Virus record (IMG/VR): IMGVR_UViG_3300029319_000237
Span: 1 to 33,313 of that record
From: a virus
Length of the DNA stretch: 33,313 bases
Reading direction: 5' to 3' (one strand)
Both the position numbers and the translations under genes were made by a program. Shown piece by piece: positions 9,801 to 16,843 of this stretch (positions within the stretch are counted from its first letter, which is position 1; each line of letters starts with the position of its first letter). The notes beneath the pieces were generated by a model, which saw only the letters and a list, made by a program, of their open reading frames with translations, was not told the origin of the DNA and ran no database searches.

Positions 9801-11982
9801 TTCTTTGAACTTTAAACTCTGGGTTTACTCTGTAAGGTCCATAAAGAAAACTATCATAAGGTTTATCAATATAAATTTGATTAAAAAACTTAAAAGGGCT
9901 TTGATCCTCAGTGCCTAATTTTAGCTCTGCGAGCACATTAGAGTAATTGAATTTTTGATTAAAGTTAATTTGTGACTGTGATATAGAGGCGGTTTCTTTG
10001 TATTTTATTGTGGATATATCCTTTATTTTATCAACTAATCTTTTACTAACGCCTCTTTTTTCAGTTTGAAAAGAATACTCTTGATTTTTACCGCGACTTT
10101 TTAGTATTGAAGATTTTGCAGACTTGTCTTTTAAACAAAACAAATAAAAACCATGAACTTTCTGTTGCAAAACACCATCTTTATCTATCTCTGGCACAAG
10201 AAAATCAAAAACTTCTAATTCGCTATTTGCATTAGCAAATAGCGCTAAATCTTGCCCCTCAGAAGTTTGAAATCTAAAAGAGTAATCAATGATAGGTTTA
10301 TAATCAAAGTCACCTATTGTTTCTACTGGGCCATCTGGATCGAGAATACTAAAATTTAAACCAGCTTGAGTTTCTATCGGTCTATAAGCTATGAAGATTT
10401 CTTTATCTGTAGTCCTTAATAAATCCATCAAACGCCTCATCCATTTTTCTTTAGTAGTATCTCCAATTATAGAATTATTACCATCCTTATCAGTTAAGAA
10501 ATCGCCTATATTATTTAGAGCTTTCTCTACTAAATCAACTTGATATTGACCGCCAGTTTTGTCAGGATTTTCAACTTCTTTCTCAGCATTGTTTCTCAAT
10601 TCTACTAACTTTACGCACTCATCACTTAATATTTGACACAACTTCAGAGCTGATGAACGATCATTTTCTGATCCTTTTTTAGAAAAAAAGTCGTATGTTT
10701 TATTAGTTTCAGTTGATAATCTTTCAAAATTAAGGCCATTAGTAACTTGATTTCCAAAAGAAACTAGTGATGTGTAATTCGTTGGGATTCCATCATCAGT
10801 TACATCATAAATAAAAATATCTTTAATTTTAAAATTTGCTGCGGCAGTTTGAATTTGCAGCATGAATTTTCCAGCGTCGCCACCGCTTGAAGTGGCTACT
10901 GCTGTAAAACTAAATGTGCCATTACCACTAATCGGACTTGTATTGAAAGGATGACGCACTTTGATTGCACCAGACGAGTAATCAAAAATAGTAAATTCAA
11001 CTCTATAGACTCTATCCGCAACTATATTAGTGTTACTAGTTTCTTGAATAAATCCATTTACAGCTGCATTTGTAAAAGTGTAAACGCCATCGGTTAAAGT
11101 TATAGTGCCTGATGGTGCGTATGAACTTTTAGTCGTATTAATAGATTTTGTTAGGTCACTTAAATCTGAGTATACTAAATAACTTTTATATTTAGCTTGT
11201 TTTGAGCTGGAATTTTTACGTTCTAAAGTGCTAGCAACACCAGATTGATTAATTAAAACAGCTTTAGGTGTCTTGTCCGTAAATTTGTCATCACCATTCC
11301 CCATGTAAAGTCCAAATCTTGGAAAATCGTTTTTAACACTAACAATTGAACCCTGAAGTGTAGTGCTTTTGTCATCTTTAACTAAACGAGTAACACCTCC
11401 ATAAACTAATCCATGAGGCACTGTTGAATTAGTGTTAAATGTATGGATATCCCCATGTTCATCACTATTTATCTCAGACCAATTAGGAGCTTCAGTCCCT
11501 GCTTTCCCAGTAAAATTTGTAAGCTGACCCTCTGGAGCTACTATTAAATCATCAGAGTTCGAGTTAGATAAGTGCTCGAACATTACAGTAAATGGAATTG
11601 CCCCAGTTACTGACCCTACTGTGCTTGAATTTTCTTGGATATTTGCGGCTGCAAAGTTTTTTTGAGTTACTGCTACTGGAGTTTCATTTAAGTAAATCCC
11701 CTGAAGCATTTCTTCACCATTTACAACTTCACCATTTTTGTTTACTAAACCCTGTATTGGGCCGTCACTTATCAAATCTAAGGTTTCTAAAAAACTATAT
11801 GATGCCCCATATTGCATCTCTCCAAGTTTAGGAGGTCTAAAAACTGGTCCACCACCGCCACCTCCACCACCAGCTGTACCTGCGCCAGCCATTGGAGGAA
11901 GGCCGACCTGTCGCCTATATCTAGCGTTTTGTAATTTAAAATTTGCTCCAGCAAATCTTATTTTTTTATCTATATGTTTCAT
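6838..11982 (-). CDS. J: Lambda gpJ-like tail tip / host specificity protein
   Basis: 1,714 residues, larger than lambda gpJ (about 1,130). The N-terminus is typical of the family: a glycine-rich linker (about residues 32-47), then GEMQYGASYSFLETLDLISDGPIQGLVNKNG and a GIYLNETPV segment. A non-family insertion around residues 290-400 looks like a beta-sandwich (SSYAPSGTITLTDGVYTF...). The conserved core lies at about residues 1045-1290: NPAWILYDLLTNKRYGLG, FCDAVNDDG, then YNTVEITYNDR, RIQGVGMTSRGMARRAA and YRPGDVIEVQDE. The C-terminal part is beta-rich and probably exposed. It forms the central tail tip with the L-, K- and I-like proteins upstream; start overlaps the gpI-like stop by one nucleotide (TAATG). 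Confidence 0.9.
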   Translation of the reverse strand: MKHIDKKIRFAGANFKLQNARYRRQVGLPPMAGAGTAGGGGGGGGPVFRPPKLGEMQYGASYSFLETLDLISDGPIQGLVNKNGEVVNGEEMLQGIYLNETPVAVTQKNFAAANIQENSSTVGSVTGAIPFTVMFEHLSNSNSDDLIVAPEGQLTNFTGKAGTEAPNWSEINSDEHGDIHTFNTNSTVPHGLVYGGVTRLVKDDKSTTLQGSIVSVKNDFPRFGLYMGNGDDKFTDKTPKAVLINQSGVASTLERKNSSSKQAKYKSYLVYSDLSDLTKSINTTKSSYAPSGTITLTDGVYTFTNAAVNGFIQETSNTNIVADRVYRVEFTIFDYSSGAIKVRHPFNTSPISGNGTFSFTAVATSSGGDAGKFMLQIQTAAANFKIKDIFIYDVTDDGIPTNYTSLVSFGNQVTNGLNFERLSTETNKTYDFFSKKGSENDRSSALKLCQILSDECVKLVELRNNAEKEVENPDKTGGQYQVDLVEKALNNIGDFLTDKDGNNSIIGDTTKEKWMRRLMDLLRTTDKEIFIAYRPIETQAGLNFSILDPDGPVETIGDFDYKPIIDYSFRFQTSEGQDLALFANANSELEVFDFLVPEIDKDGVLQQKVHGFYLFCLKDKSAKSSILKSRGKNQEYSFQTEKRGVSKRLVDKIKDISTIKYKETASISQSQINFNQKFNYSNVLAELKLGTEDQSPFKFFNQIYIDKPYDSFLYGPYRVNPEFKVQRIVSDTSALSEFDFNLTIPETGIEGSTDLRTGTALADDSTNFLNYSDWADGLNPSFDELASPVTHTVYNPNVEEVFVTLDIQTLRDTLHTEIKPSALSNEDDPADRKLGAGVNYPALLEVRISTGLIDPKTNQKTRNGEVRDYHFVALINSSVLVDLGNPESSPTDFPWVKLDSFQGASVERNKINTPIKLPPAIRVGAAGVGEGNEEVPHRFVEVEKISCETNSVLLARNVVLSKVSEIIPVNLSYPFSAIVGTKLDSRAIDGVPVRNFDCKLKLIKIPSNYNPTKLNGEDKRYYSSEDDFNNATEADKKVYDGDWDGTFHEELRWTDNPAWILYDLLTNKRYGLGEHVNEDTINIWELYKIGRFCDAVNDDGVFVGVSDGQGGLEPRFACNIMFNNNEKIYDALYTIAALFRGSIFFGDNQINFVDDRPRSPICLITNESIKGGMFNYSNNRRDEIYNTVEITYNDRFDDFLPKIETVEDEEDIRRRGVFKTRIQGVGMTSRGMARRAAAHLLFHKVNENQTITFQAGLPSLLYRPGDVIEVQDELKSNLINFGRVLAVDADKQEIRISNTFDNTQMSGRLTIFNPTGIDTITDLNAVAERNRERAKSSFNISGDLASSSSTAVWTANFTGDYNFSGYRQGYAETEGGFEQYAAYTGTGSNILYFDTTLTGWVFATGNSFERDNSFAKFISATTTIGQNTKLKNFSTGDVKNYDTSATNNRGSNTFDLKGTFSGNFEDDSFTNGILESEIDVNSPSQIDVITITGSTVNQAFGTLVSGIEQSKTGLLQDIKVGSACSFQKSGASPITYKVLEIAEVSTNEFATVASLYESGKYDLIENDKSIKTLSNTFSYQNASSQVNQLTYHNLSPVRSLTFSTGDVPEDEQFFISGSWTDPNGSNAIAYQAILLTPTRPFFARTENTFVVFSGGLEQNVGTYSLKVRAQGAGADSSSALNAYYDSTYATHNQFLVPEGSLSHDKSFLQNFTIN

Positions 11983-12809
11983 TAAGATACAAAAGAGTTT
12001 GCTACTATTGGAGTGCCAAGTGTGCTTTTTGATATAAATGTATTAGCTTGTAAAGCTGTTTCATCTGGAACAATCAAAGGAAAAGATTTTATTGATGTTT
12101 GAACTACCGCAGATCCTACTTTTAGTCTGCCATAACCAATTGGCAAAAAAGAACCTTGTTGAGCCAAATTATTTTTTGAAGAAAATATATACGACTGAGT
12201 ATAAGCGTTCGCCATTGCGGAAACTTCCTGTTGAGCTGGTAATCCTAAGTCTGGCTTTGGTGCAAGCAAGGAAGCAACTGCTGCTAAGCCTACAGATTTT
12301 GCTATACTACCAAATATAGTTCCTTTTGCTGCTGCCCCTGCTGTCGCACCTGCTGCCGCACCTGCTGCACCTCCTGCTGCCGCTCCTCCGAATAAATTTG
12401 CGGCTCCTGTTGCAAAGTTAGACCCAAAGGTAGTTATCGCATTTCCAAGACCCGTAAAACCAAAACCGCTTGCTATCCCACCAACAGCGGTTGCAATACC
12501 GCTCACCACTGTGCCTACACCTGTTGCTATCGCTGCAAATAGTGGGACAAAAGGTCCAGATCCTGCTATGGCTGGCACTAAATCAATTCTTTTAGGTTTC
12601 TCTTTTAAATCTTGAAGTGATTTAATTCTTTTTTTATTTATAATTATATCATAAAAAAAATATTTATTTTGCAATTCAACGATTCTTCTTTTAAATCCGT
12701 GCCTATTACAATCTATTGCATCTATCAAATCAGAAGCATTTTTTAGATTCAAACAAAAGAATTCTTGATATTCTTTTTTTAAAATGCCATGTAAATATAT
12801 CTTAGTCAT
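11982..12809 (-). CDS. I: Lambda gpI-like tail assembly protein
   Basis: 275 residues. The N-terminal ~85 residues form the ubiquitin-like domain of the TauI/gpI family: KIYLHGILKKEYQEFFCLN, a helix (NASDLIDAIDC), IINKKRIKSLQDL and the diagnostic RIDLVPAIAGSG. After this comes a long alanine/glycine-rich stretch (residues ~90-190), hydrophobic and low in complexity, as is usual in this family, then a C-terminal domain with SYIFSSKNNLAQQGSFLPIGYGRLKVGS found in gpI-like proteins of siphoviruses. Its start overlaps the JAMM gene by 4 nt (ATGA), and it sits between the K- and J-like genes as in lambda. Confidence 0.88.
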   Translation of the reverse strand: MTKIYLHGILKKEYQEFFCLNLKNASDLIDAIDCNRHGFKRRIVELQNKYFFYDIIINKKRIKSLQDLKEKPKRIDLVPAIAGSGPFVPLFAAIATGVGTVVSGIATAVGGIASGFGFTGLGNAITTFGSNFATGAANLFGGAAAGGAAGAAAGATAGAAAKGTIFGSIAKSVGLAAVASLLAPKPDLGLPAQQEVSAMANAYTQSYIFSSKNNLAQQGSFLPIGYGRLKVGSAVVQTSIKSFPLIVPDETALQANTFISKSTLGTPIVANSFVS

Positions 12810-13204
12810 AGTAAAGCCTTTATCCTTTCTAATGTATTTACATCTGAATCTGAATTTTGTGGTTCATAAATGTGAACTTTTTGAGTATTTAGACTAAAAA
12901 CTAAAAATGGGAGACAAGAATTCTCAGACATTTCCATGTCAAATTCTGACGGCTCCTCATCTCCTGTGATGTGGCTATGATATAGAGCTAATATTGAATA
13001 CTTCTCTTTAAATAATAAGTATTCTAAGGGGTCTACTAAAAAAAATACTTGTGGATTATCAGAGGCATTTTCAGCCTCTTGGACAATAAATGTATTATCT
13101 TCCATGTTATAACCTAAAAAGCCGCATATCTCATACCTTAGATTCTTATTACATAAGATTTTGATATGCTCCAAAGCTGCTTTAGCCGTGTTAAATTTTT
13201 TCAT
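12806..13204 (-). CDS. K: JAMM/Mov34 metallopeptidase, gpK-like tail assembly protein
   Basis: 132 residues containing an intact JAMM zinc site: E25 (YEICGFLG), then H76-x-H78, S86 and D89 in YHSHITGDEEPSEFD, matching H-x-H-x7-S-x2-D. In lambda, gpK has this JAB domain plus an NlpC/P60 domain; here only the JAB part is present. The peptidase is predicted to process or remodel tail-tip components during assembly, perhaps the gpI-like partner, although the natural substrate is not established. It lies between gpL- and gpI-like genes, overlapping both by 1-4 nt, the same order as lambda L-K-I. Confidence 0.9.
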   Translation of the reverse strand: MKKFNTAKAALEHIKILCNKNLRYEICGFLGYNMEDNTFIVQEAENASDNPQVFFLVDPLEYLLFKEKYSILALYHSHITGDEEPSEFDMEMSENSCLPFLVFSLNTQKVHIYEPQNSDSDVNTLERIKALL

Positions 13205-15120
13205 TAAGTATATCCAAACCCATCAGTTCCTGGGAATCCTGCAAACCTAGGGTAATAATAACTAGGATTAGAAATCACAACTTCATCATTTAGGGTAACG
13301 TTAAAAGACCCAGTTTCAAAAACTCCTGAACCAGTTAAAAATATATTGTTCTCATGTAAATCCTTTAAGCCAGTATGATTGTTTGGTAAAGCGCCCGTGG
13401 TCATGTCCCACCAAGCAACTAAGTTTCCATCGCCACTTATATTCTCAAAGTCTCCAGTTAGCTCATAATAATTTCTTGGAATAAAATCAATTGTGTCTTT
13501 AGCTGGAGTTATTATGTCATGAACTAAATATTGTTTTTCTTGCCTAGTTAATTTCCTTTTCCATAACGCGCATGGACCCAGTGCTCCGTTCATGGATGCA
13601 TGAGATCCGTTACCTAAATCAATACCTCCTATTGTAAAACTTTCAGGTAGATTTACACCCCTTTGATCAGCTGGAGGGGTTGTAGCCACTGGAAACGAAT
13701 CTCCATTTTTAGTAACTTGAAAGCCCCTGTCACTTATTTGGGCAAATTGACCTCTTGTTATGATATCTCCAATTCCAAACTTTGGACCAAACGTTATAAA
13801 GTAACAATCCCAAGTGCCCTCAACTGAACCTACGATTTGAGTCTCATTAGGATGAGTGTTATTTACTCCACTATATGTAAATTGAATATCAGTTATTCTA
13901 CTAGCGTCTTGTGATTCTACTCGACTTAAATTAAAATACTTAAATTGATCATCTCTAGGAGTTGTACTTACAATTGCTGACTTTTGACTTGAGGCGGCGT
14001 TACCGCTCACCCACATCATAAGAGTAAAATCCCCAGTTAAAAATCCAGTTATATCTCCAGTGCTTGTAAATAATCCAGCTGAACTTGCTGCATCGCTTTC
14101 ATCAATAAATTTATTACCAAAAAACGACATTGTGTTGAATCCAGTGCTACCAAGTTCATTTTTTACGTAAGTATATTGATTATCTAAATTAAATCTTTTT
14201 CTACATGCTGATAAATTTTTAGAACATACATCCTTTTGCCAAAATGATGGACCCTCATTAGGATGTATTCCAGAATTATCATTAACAACAGATACATAAA
14301 CAGTTTTAGTGTTAATTAATGGAGTTGTTTTAGTTATTTGATTATTAGGATTAGGTATGTTAGGTATAGGCTCACCTGTTAAGTAAACTATATCGCCTTT
14401 TATGTACTCTCTGTCAGGATTCCATTCAGCGTTAACATCATCAAAAAAATGTTGTTGATTAGTGCTTATACCTCTATATACAGGCGTAACTGCATTGCCA
14501 TCTGCATCCCTAAAGGGTTTACTGCCTTCAGTCTCTATTGGTAGTCCATAATATCTACAGCCTTGACCTCTATATTGCCAAAAGCAATAACTAGCTACAA
14601 TCGCTCTATCATTTACATTGTATGATTCTACATCTAAAGGCGATGCGAGTTCAAACTCTACGAACAATTTTGACTCTTGAATTTTTCTACCTATGACATA
14701 TTCCTCTGAAGAGATTACGGCTGTTGCGTTAGCAGAACTCCAAGGGTTACCTCCGTCAAAATTTACATCATCTATATTTTTAACAAAAGCTTTTTTTCTT
14801 GTTACTTTAGCATCAATGAAATCATTATAATTTTGCAGTAACGCGGTAATTAAAAAATCTTGGTTAGCCACCCTTATCTTAGGTCTAGGTAATCTTTTAT
14901 CACCTAACATTTCAAAACCCTCAGATTCCATAGCTATCGCAGTATATTTATTACCCTGCCAAGTTATGCTATCTCCAAATAAACTACCGTTATGGAAAAA
15001 CGCGGTTTGCGTCTTGCCTGTCTTTGGATCTGTTAAAGCTATTTGGAAAAACTCTAAGATTGCAGTTGGTTGCAAATCTAATAAATTTTTTGCTACTATG
15101 TTTTTTCCTTCTTCTGCCAT
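13204..15120 (-). CDS. L: Lambda gpL-like minor tail protein with inserted LamG-type lectin domain
   Basis: 638 residues, first gene of the leftward tail unit. The gpL-like N-terminal part starts AEEGKNIVAKNLLDLQPTAILEFFQI and contains DAKVTRKKAF. Four cysteines are in the gpL [4Fe-4S] arrangement: C~180 and C~188 (SYCFWQYRGQGCRYYG), then C~298 and C~305 (KDVCSKNLSACRKRF). Lambda gpL is about 230 residues and finishes soon after this with a GGFPG-type end; here that end (PRFAGFPGTDGFGYT) is residues 624-638. The ~290 residues between are a concanavalin/LamG-like module (FTLMMWVSG, FTIGGIDLGN, MNGALGPCALWKRKLTRQE). A GTGTAA box lies 8 nt upstream of the ATG. Role: tail-tip assembly, with probable glycan contact by the insertion. 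Confidence 0.85.
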   Translation of the reverse strand: MAEEGKNIVAKNLLDLQPTAILEFFQIALTDPKTGKTQTAFFHNGSLFGDSITWQGNKYTAIAMESEGFEMLGDKRLPRPKIRVANQDFLITALLQNYNDFIDAKVTRKKAFVKNIDDVNFDGGNPWSSANATAVISSEEYVIGRKIQESKLFVEFELASPLDVESYNVNDRAIVASYCFWQYRGQGCRYYGLPIETEGSKPFRDADGNAVTPVYRGISTNQQHFFDDVNAEWNPDREYIKGDIVYLTGEPIPNIPNPNNQITKTTPLINTKTVYVSVVNDNSGIHPNEGPSFWQKDVCSKNLSACRKRFNLDNQYTYVKNELGSTGFNTMSFFGNKFIDESDAASSAGLFTSTGDITGFLTGDFTLMMWVSGNAASSQKSAIVSTTPRDDQFKYFNLSRVESQDASRITDIQFTYSGVNNTHPNETQIVGSVEGTWDCYFITFGPKFGIGDIITRGQFAQISDRGFQVTKNGDSFPVATTPPADQRGVNLPESFTIGGIDLGNGSHASMNGALGPCALWKRKLTRQEKQYLVHDIITPAKDTIDFIPRNYYELTGDFENISGDGNLVAWWDMTTGALPNNHTGLKDLHENNIFLTGSGVFETGSFNVTLNDEVVISNPSYYYPRFAGFPGTDGFGYT

Positions 15121-15197
15121 AACAATACTTACACTTTTGCTATATTATAATATAAAAAACAGTGTAAAATTATATAATAATTAAAATATAAATTGTT
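15121..15197. promoter_or_regulatory. Divergent control region with nested dyad and two outward GTGTAA boxes
   Basis: The 77-nt space between the leftward tail operon and the rightward lysis unit contains a perfect 14-bp palindrome TATATTATAATATA (15141-15154) flanked by a 7-bp inverted repeat, TTACACT (15129-15135) and AGTGTAA (15161-15167). Read outward, each flank is GTGTAA: the left one is 8 nt before the gpL-like ATG, the right one 30 nt before the ATG at 15198. The genes diverge, so a transcription terminator is not expected. It most likely holds two back-to-back promoters and/or an operator for coordinated late expression. Which protein reads it is unknown. Confidence 0.55.
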
Positions 15198-15488
15198 ATG
15201 GGTAGTATTATTTTCAAAGTAGTAGGAGCTAATGAAACTCTCAAAGACCTATTAGATGTAGAATTTAAGGTAGTCTCAAAGGCTAAATCAGCTACAGGGT
15301 CAACCATCTTCGAGCTTAAAAATAAAATAGGAGATTTTACATTTGAGGAGAAGCAAGTCGATTTTAGCCCAGAGGCAGCTCATTTAAATGGCTTCTTATC
15401 AGATGGAGGTAAAAATGTTGGGGTCGCTCAATTAAAATTTTTACCATTTACTATCGGGCCGTCTGAAGTTAAAGAGCAAACAAAATGA
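15198..15488 (+). CDS. Hypothetical protein opening the lysis unit (96 aa)
   Basis: 96 residues, no signal peptide or membrane segment. Sequence looks like a small beta-rich domain (GSIIFKVVGANETLKDLLDVE, FKVVSKAKSATGSTIFELK, GDFTFEEKQVDFSPEAA, VGVAQLKFLPFTIG). It is the first gene of the rightward group that continues with the spanin pair and holin, and it faces the gpL-like gene across the divergent region. I do not recognise the family. It may be a virion or tail-associated protein misplaced among lysis genes, or an unrelated accessory gene. Confidence 0.6.
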   Translation: MGSIIFKVVGANETLKDLLDVEFKVVSKAKSATGSTIFELKNKIGDFTFEEKQVDFSPEAAHLNGFLSDGGKNVGVAQLKFLPFTIGPSEVKEQTK

Positions 15489-15494
15489 AGCATT

Positions 15495-15767
15495 ATGTTT
15501 TCTTCAATAAAATCAATCATAAAATCAGTAGAATTATATTTAAAACTAAAAAATAAAAAATTTTATTATGAATTACATAAAGAGTTCAAAGAAAAGGAGC
15601 GTAAATTTATTGAAGAAATTGAAGAGCTTAGGATTAGGGGTGACAGCCATAGCGCTAATAGGGCTGACCTCTTGCGAAACTACCTCAGCACCGAGCGTAG
15701 GCAATTTAAACATTTATCAACCTTCTACACTGAGGCTACAGAAAGGGATACAGATAAAAACAATTGA
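15495..15767 (+). CDS. i-spanin-like (Rz position) coiled-coil protein
   Basis: 90 residues, highly charged and helical: KFYYELHKEFKEKERKFIEEI, then ELRIRGDSHSANRADLLRNYL. It has the place and nested arrangement of an Rz-type inner-membrane spanin: a lipoprotein gene starts inside it in the +1 frame, as in lambda Rz/Rz1. However, the N-terminus (MFSSIKSIIKSVELYLKLK) is amphipathic and not a clear transmembrane anchor, and a stop just upstream (15486) excludes a longer start. So it may be a peripheral or amphipathic-helix-anchored spanin, or a different lysis accessory. Spanins link inner and outer membranes and complete lysis of Gram-negative hosts. Confidence 0.55.
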   Translation: MFSSIKSIIKSVELYLKLKNKKFYYELHKEFKEKERKFIEEIEELRIRGDSHSANRADLLRNYLSTERRQFKHLSTFYTEATERDTDKNN

Positions 15768-15858
15768 TGGTATTTATACGCCGCAAACTACTGAAATTTG
15801 GCACTCTGACACTAGATTTAGAAAACTAGAAAGAGAAATTTATTACTATAGTAAATAA
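15568..15858 (+). CDS. o-spanin-like outer-membrane lipoprotein (Rz1 position)
   Basis: 96 residues. The N-terminus is basic (KSSKKRSVNLLKKLKS) followed by a hydrophobic stretch and a lipobox L33-T34-S35-C36 (ALIGLTSCETTS), so signal peptidase II processing at Cys36 is predicted. The mature part is ~60 residues (SAPSVGNLNIYQPST...). The gene begins 73 nt inside the preceding coiled-coil gene, in its +1 frame, and runs on ~90 nt past it, the same relation as lambda Rz1 to Rz. It is therefore the likely outer-membrane spanin. The mature region is longer and less proline-rich than lambda Rz1, so a generic phage lipoprotein remains an alternative. Confidence 0.7.
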   Translation: MNYIKSSKKRSVNLLKKLKSLGLGVTAIALIGLTSCETTSAPSVGNLNIYQPSTLRLQKGIQIKTIDGIYTPQTTEIWHSDTRFRKLEREIYYYSK

Positions 15859-15906
15859 ATAAATTTTAAAATAAATTTTTAAAAACTTTTGTTAGACTTT
15901 TTTTTC

Positions 15907-15923
15907 GTGTAACTATTAGTTAT
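15907..15923 (+). promoter_or_regulatory. GTGTAA box upstream of the holin gene
   Basis: GTGTAACTATTAGTTAT runs directly into the holin ATG at 15924; the GTGTAA core is 11 nt from the ATG. The same core lies 8 nt upstream of starts at 15120, 18419 and 26556. A weak TTGTTA (15889-15894) lies upstream. It may be a promoter that starts the holin transcript at or near its ATG. Confidence 0.45.
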
Positions 15924-16241
15924 ATGGAACCTGAAAAGTCGCTTTTAAAAGAATTCCTTAATGGGGGGTGGCTAGTGCCTCTTGTTGGAGCTGCTGCGAT
16001 GTTCGCTAGATTATTATCTGGTAACAATGAGCTTTCTTTAAAACAACAATTTAAAAGAGTAATAACAGCAGCTATCGCTGCTGGTATAGCTTGGTTTGTT
16101 CTAGAGCAAACTGATGTATCATCACTTACTAAAGCGATTACTTATGGTATCATTGGTGTAATAAGTCCAGAGGTTATTGGTGGGATTGTAAGATTAGGAG
16201 AAAAATTCGCTAAAAACCCAGAGAAATTTATAAAAAGATGA
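15924..16241 (+). CDS. Holin, three-TM class I type
   Basis: 105 residues. Three likely membrane segments: WLVPLVGAAAMFARLL (~16-31), VITAAIAAGIAWFVL (~46-60) and AITYGIIGVISPEVIGGIV (~70-90), ending in a basic tail (GEKFAKNPEKFIKR). This is the usual plan of small class I phage holins, which time lysis by forming large inner-membrane holes that release or activate the endolysin. It overlaps the next gene by 4 nt (ATGA) and is two genes upstream of the endolysin. No obvious dual-start MxxM antiholin motif is seen at the N-terminus. Confidence 0.82.
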   Translation: MEPEKSLLKEFLNGGWLVPLVGAAAMFARLLSGNNELSLKQQFKRVITAAIAAGIAWFVLEQTDVSSLTKAITYGIIGVISPEVIGGIVRLGEKFAKNPEKFIKR

Positions 16242-16843
16242 GACCCAAAGTTATTGTTTATTTTTTAGCAGCTATTTGTTTAGCATTTGCGTGGAAAGGG
16301 TTGATTCTTACCAAAAATATTGAATCGACACTGGAAGAAAACGCAAGACAATCAGAATCATCCATCATGGAAATAGGTATGTGTTTTGATTGGTATGGTG
16401 TAATTATAGTTAATTCTGTTGTTAAAACCTCACATGGCTCAATGACACCCGCAGAAATGGTGGATATCTTAGAGGAAGAACGCGTGTATAAAGATGAATA
16501 TTTAGAAGGCTACAAAAAAGACATCACGCCCGATGAAATAGAATATGCAAATTTTGTTTTTAAACAAGAGTCTATAATAAATTCTTATGTTGACGAGTTA
16601 ATAGGCTGGGCGAATCAAGGAGACATATCAATGATAAAAGCATCTATTCCTAGAATGTATGATATGACCGACCCCACAATTGATGCAATAAATAATATAA
16701 TGGATACAAAAATGTATTATAATGAAGCTCAGTCAGAAATTTTAAATAATAAAATATCAAAGTATAGGGACTTTATGGTATTAACTATTGTTTTATGCGT
16801 TGTAATGTCTGTATGTGCTGGTTTTAGTAGGAGGTGTATGTAA
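16238..16843 (+). CDS. Two-TM membrane protein with periplasmic helical domain, sensor-like
   Basis: 201 residues. One TM near the N-terminus (VIVYFLAAICLAFAWKGLIL, ~5-24) and one near the C-terminus (FMVLTIVLCVVMSVCAGF, ~179-196), with ~150 mostly helical, acidic residues between them and only a few residues (SRRCM) after TM2. This topology and the pattern in the loop resemble the ligand-binding four-helix bundle of chemoreceptors (4HB_MCP type) but without any cytoplasmic signalling part. It sits between holin and endolysin, overlapping both. Plausible roles are holin regulation (an antiholin that senses periplasm, as T4 RI does) or a superinfection function. No close homologue recognised, so role is inference from topology and position. 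Confidence 0.7.
   Translation: MRPKVIVYFLAAICLAFAWKGLILTKNIESTLEENARQSESSIMEIGMCFDWYGVIIVNSVVKTSHGSMTPAEMVDILEEERVYKDEYLEGYKKDITPDEIEYANFVFKQESIINSYVDELIGWANQGDISMIKASIPRMYDMTDPTIDAINNIMDTKMYYNEAQSEILNNKISKYRDFMVLTIVLCVVMSVCAGFSRRCM
16829..16834 (+). promoter_or_regulatory. Strong Shine-Dalgarno AGGAGG for the endolysin
   Basis: AGGAGG at 16829-16834 is 8 nt before ATG 16843 and decides the endolysin start over the in-frame GTG at 16834. It is the only textbook Shine-Dalgarno sequence I noticed; most starts rely on overlap coupling. Confidence 0.7.

Noticed and set aside
11738-12037. Proline-rich frame on the plus strand opposite the gpJ/gpI junction
   Set aside because: It is the complement of the glycine-rich gpJ N-terminus; gpJ and gpI have clear family motifs on the minus strand.
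15129-15167. The nested dyad as a transcription terminator
   Set aside because: It sits between divergent genes, has an AT-only core and no U-tract after a GC stem, so it cannot be terminating either operon.
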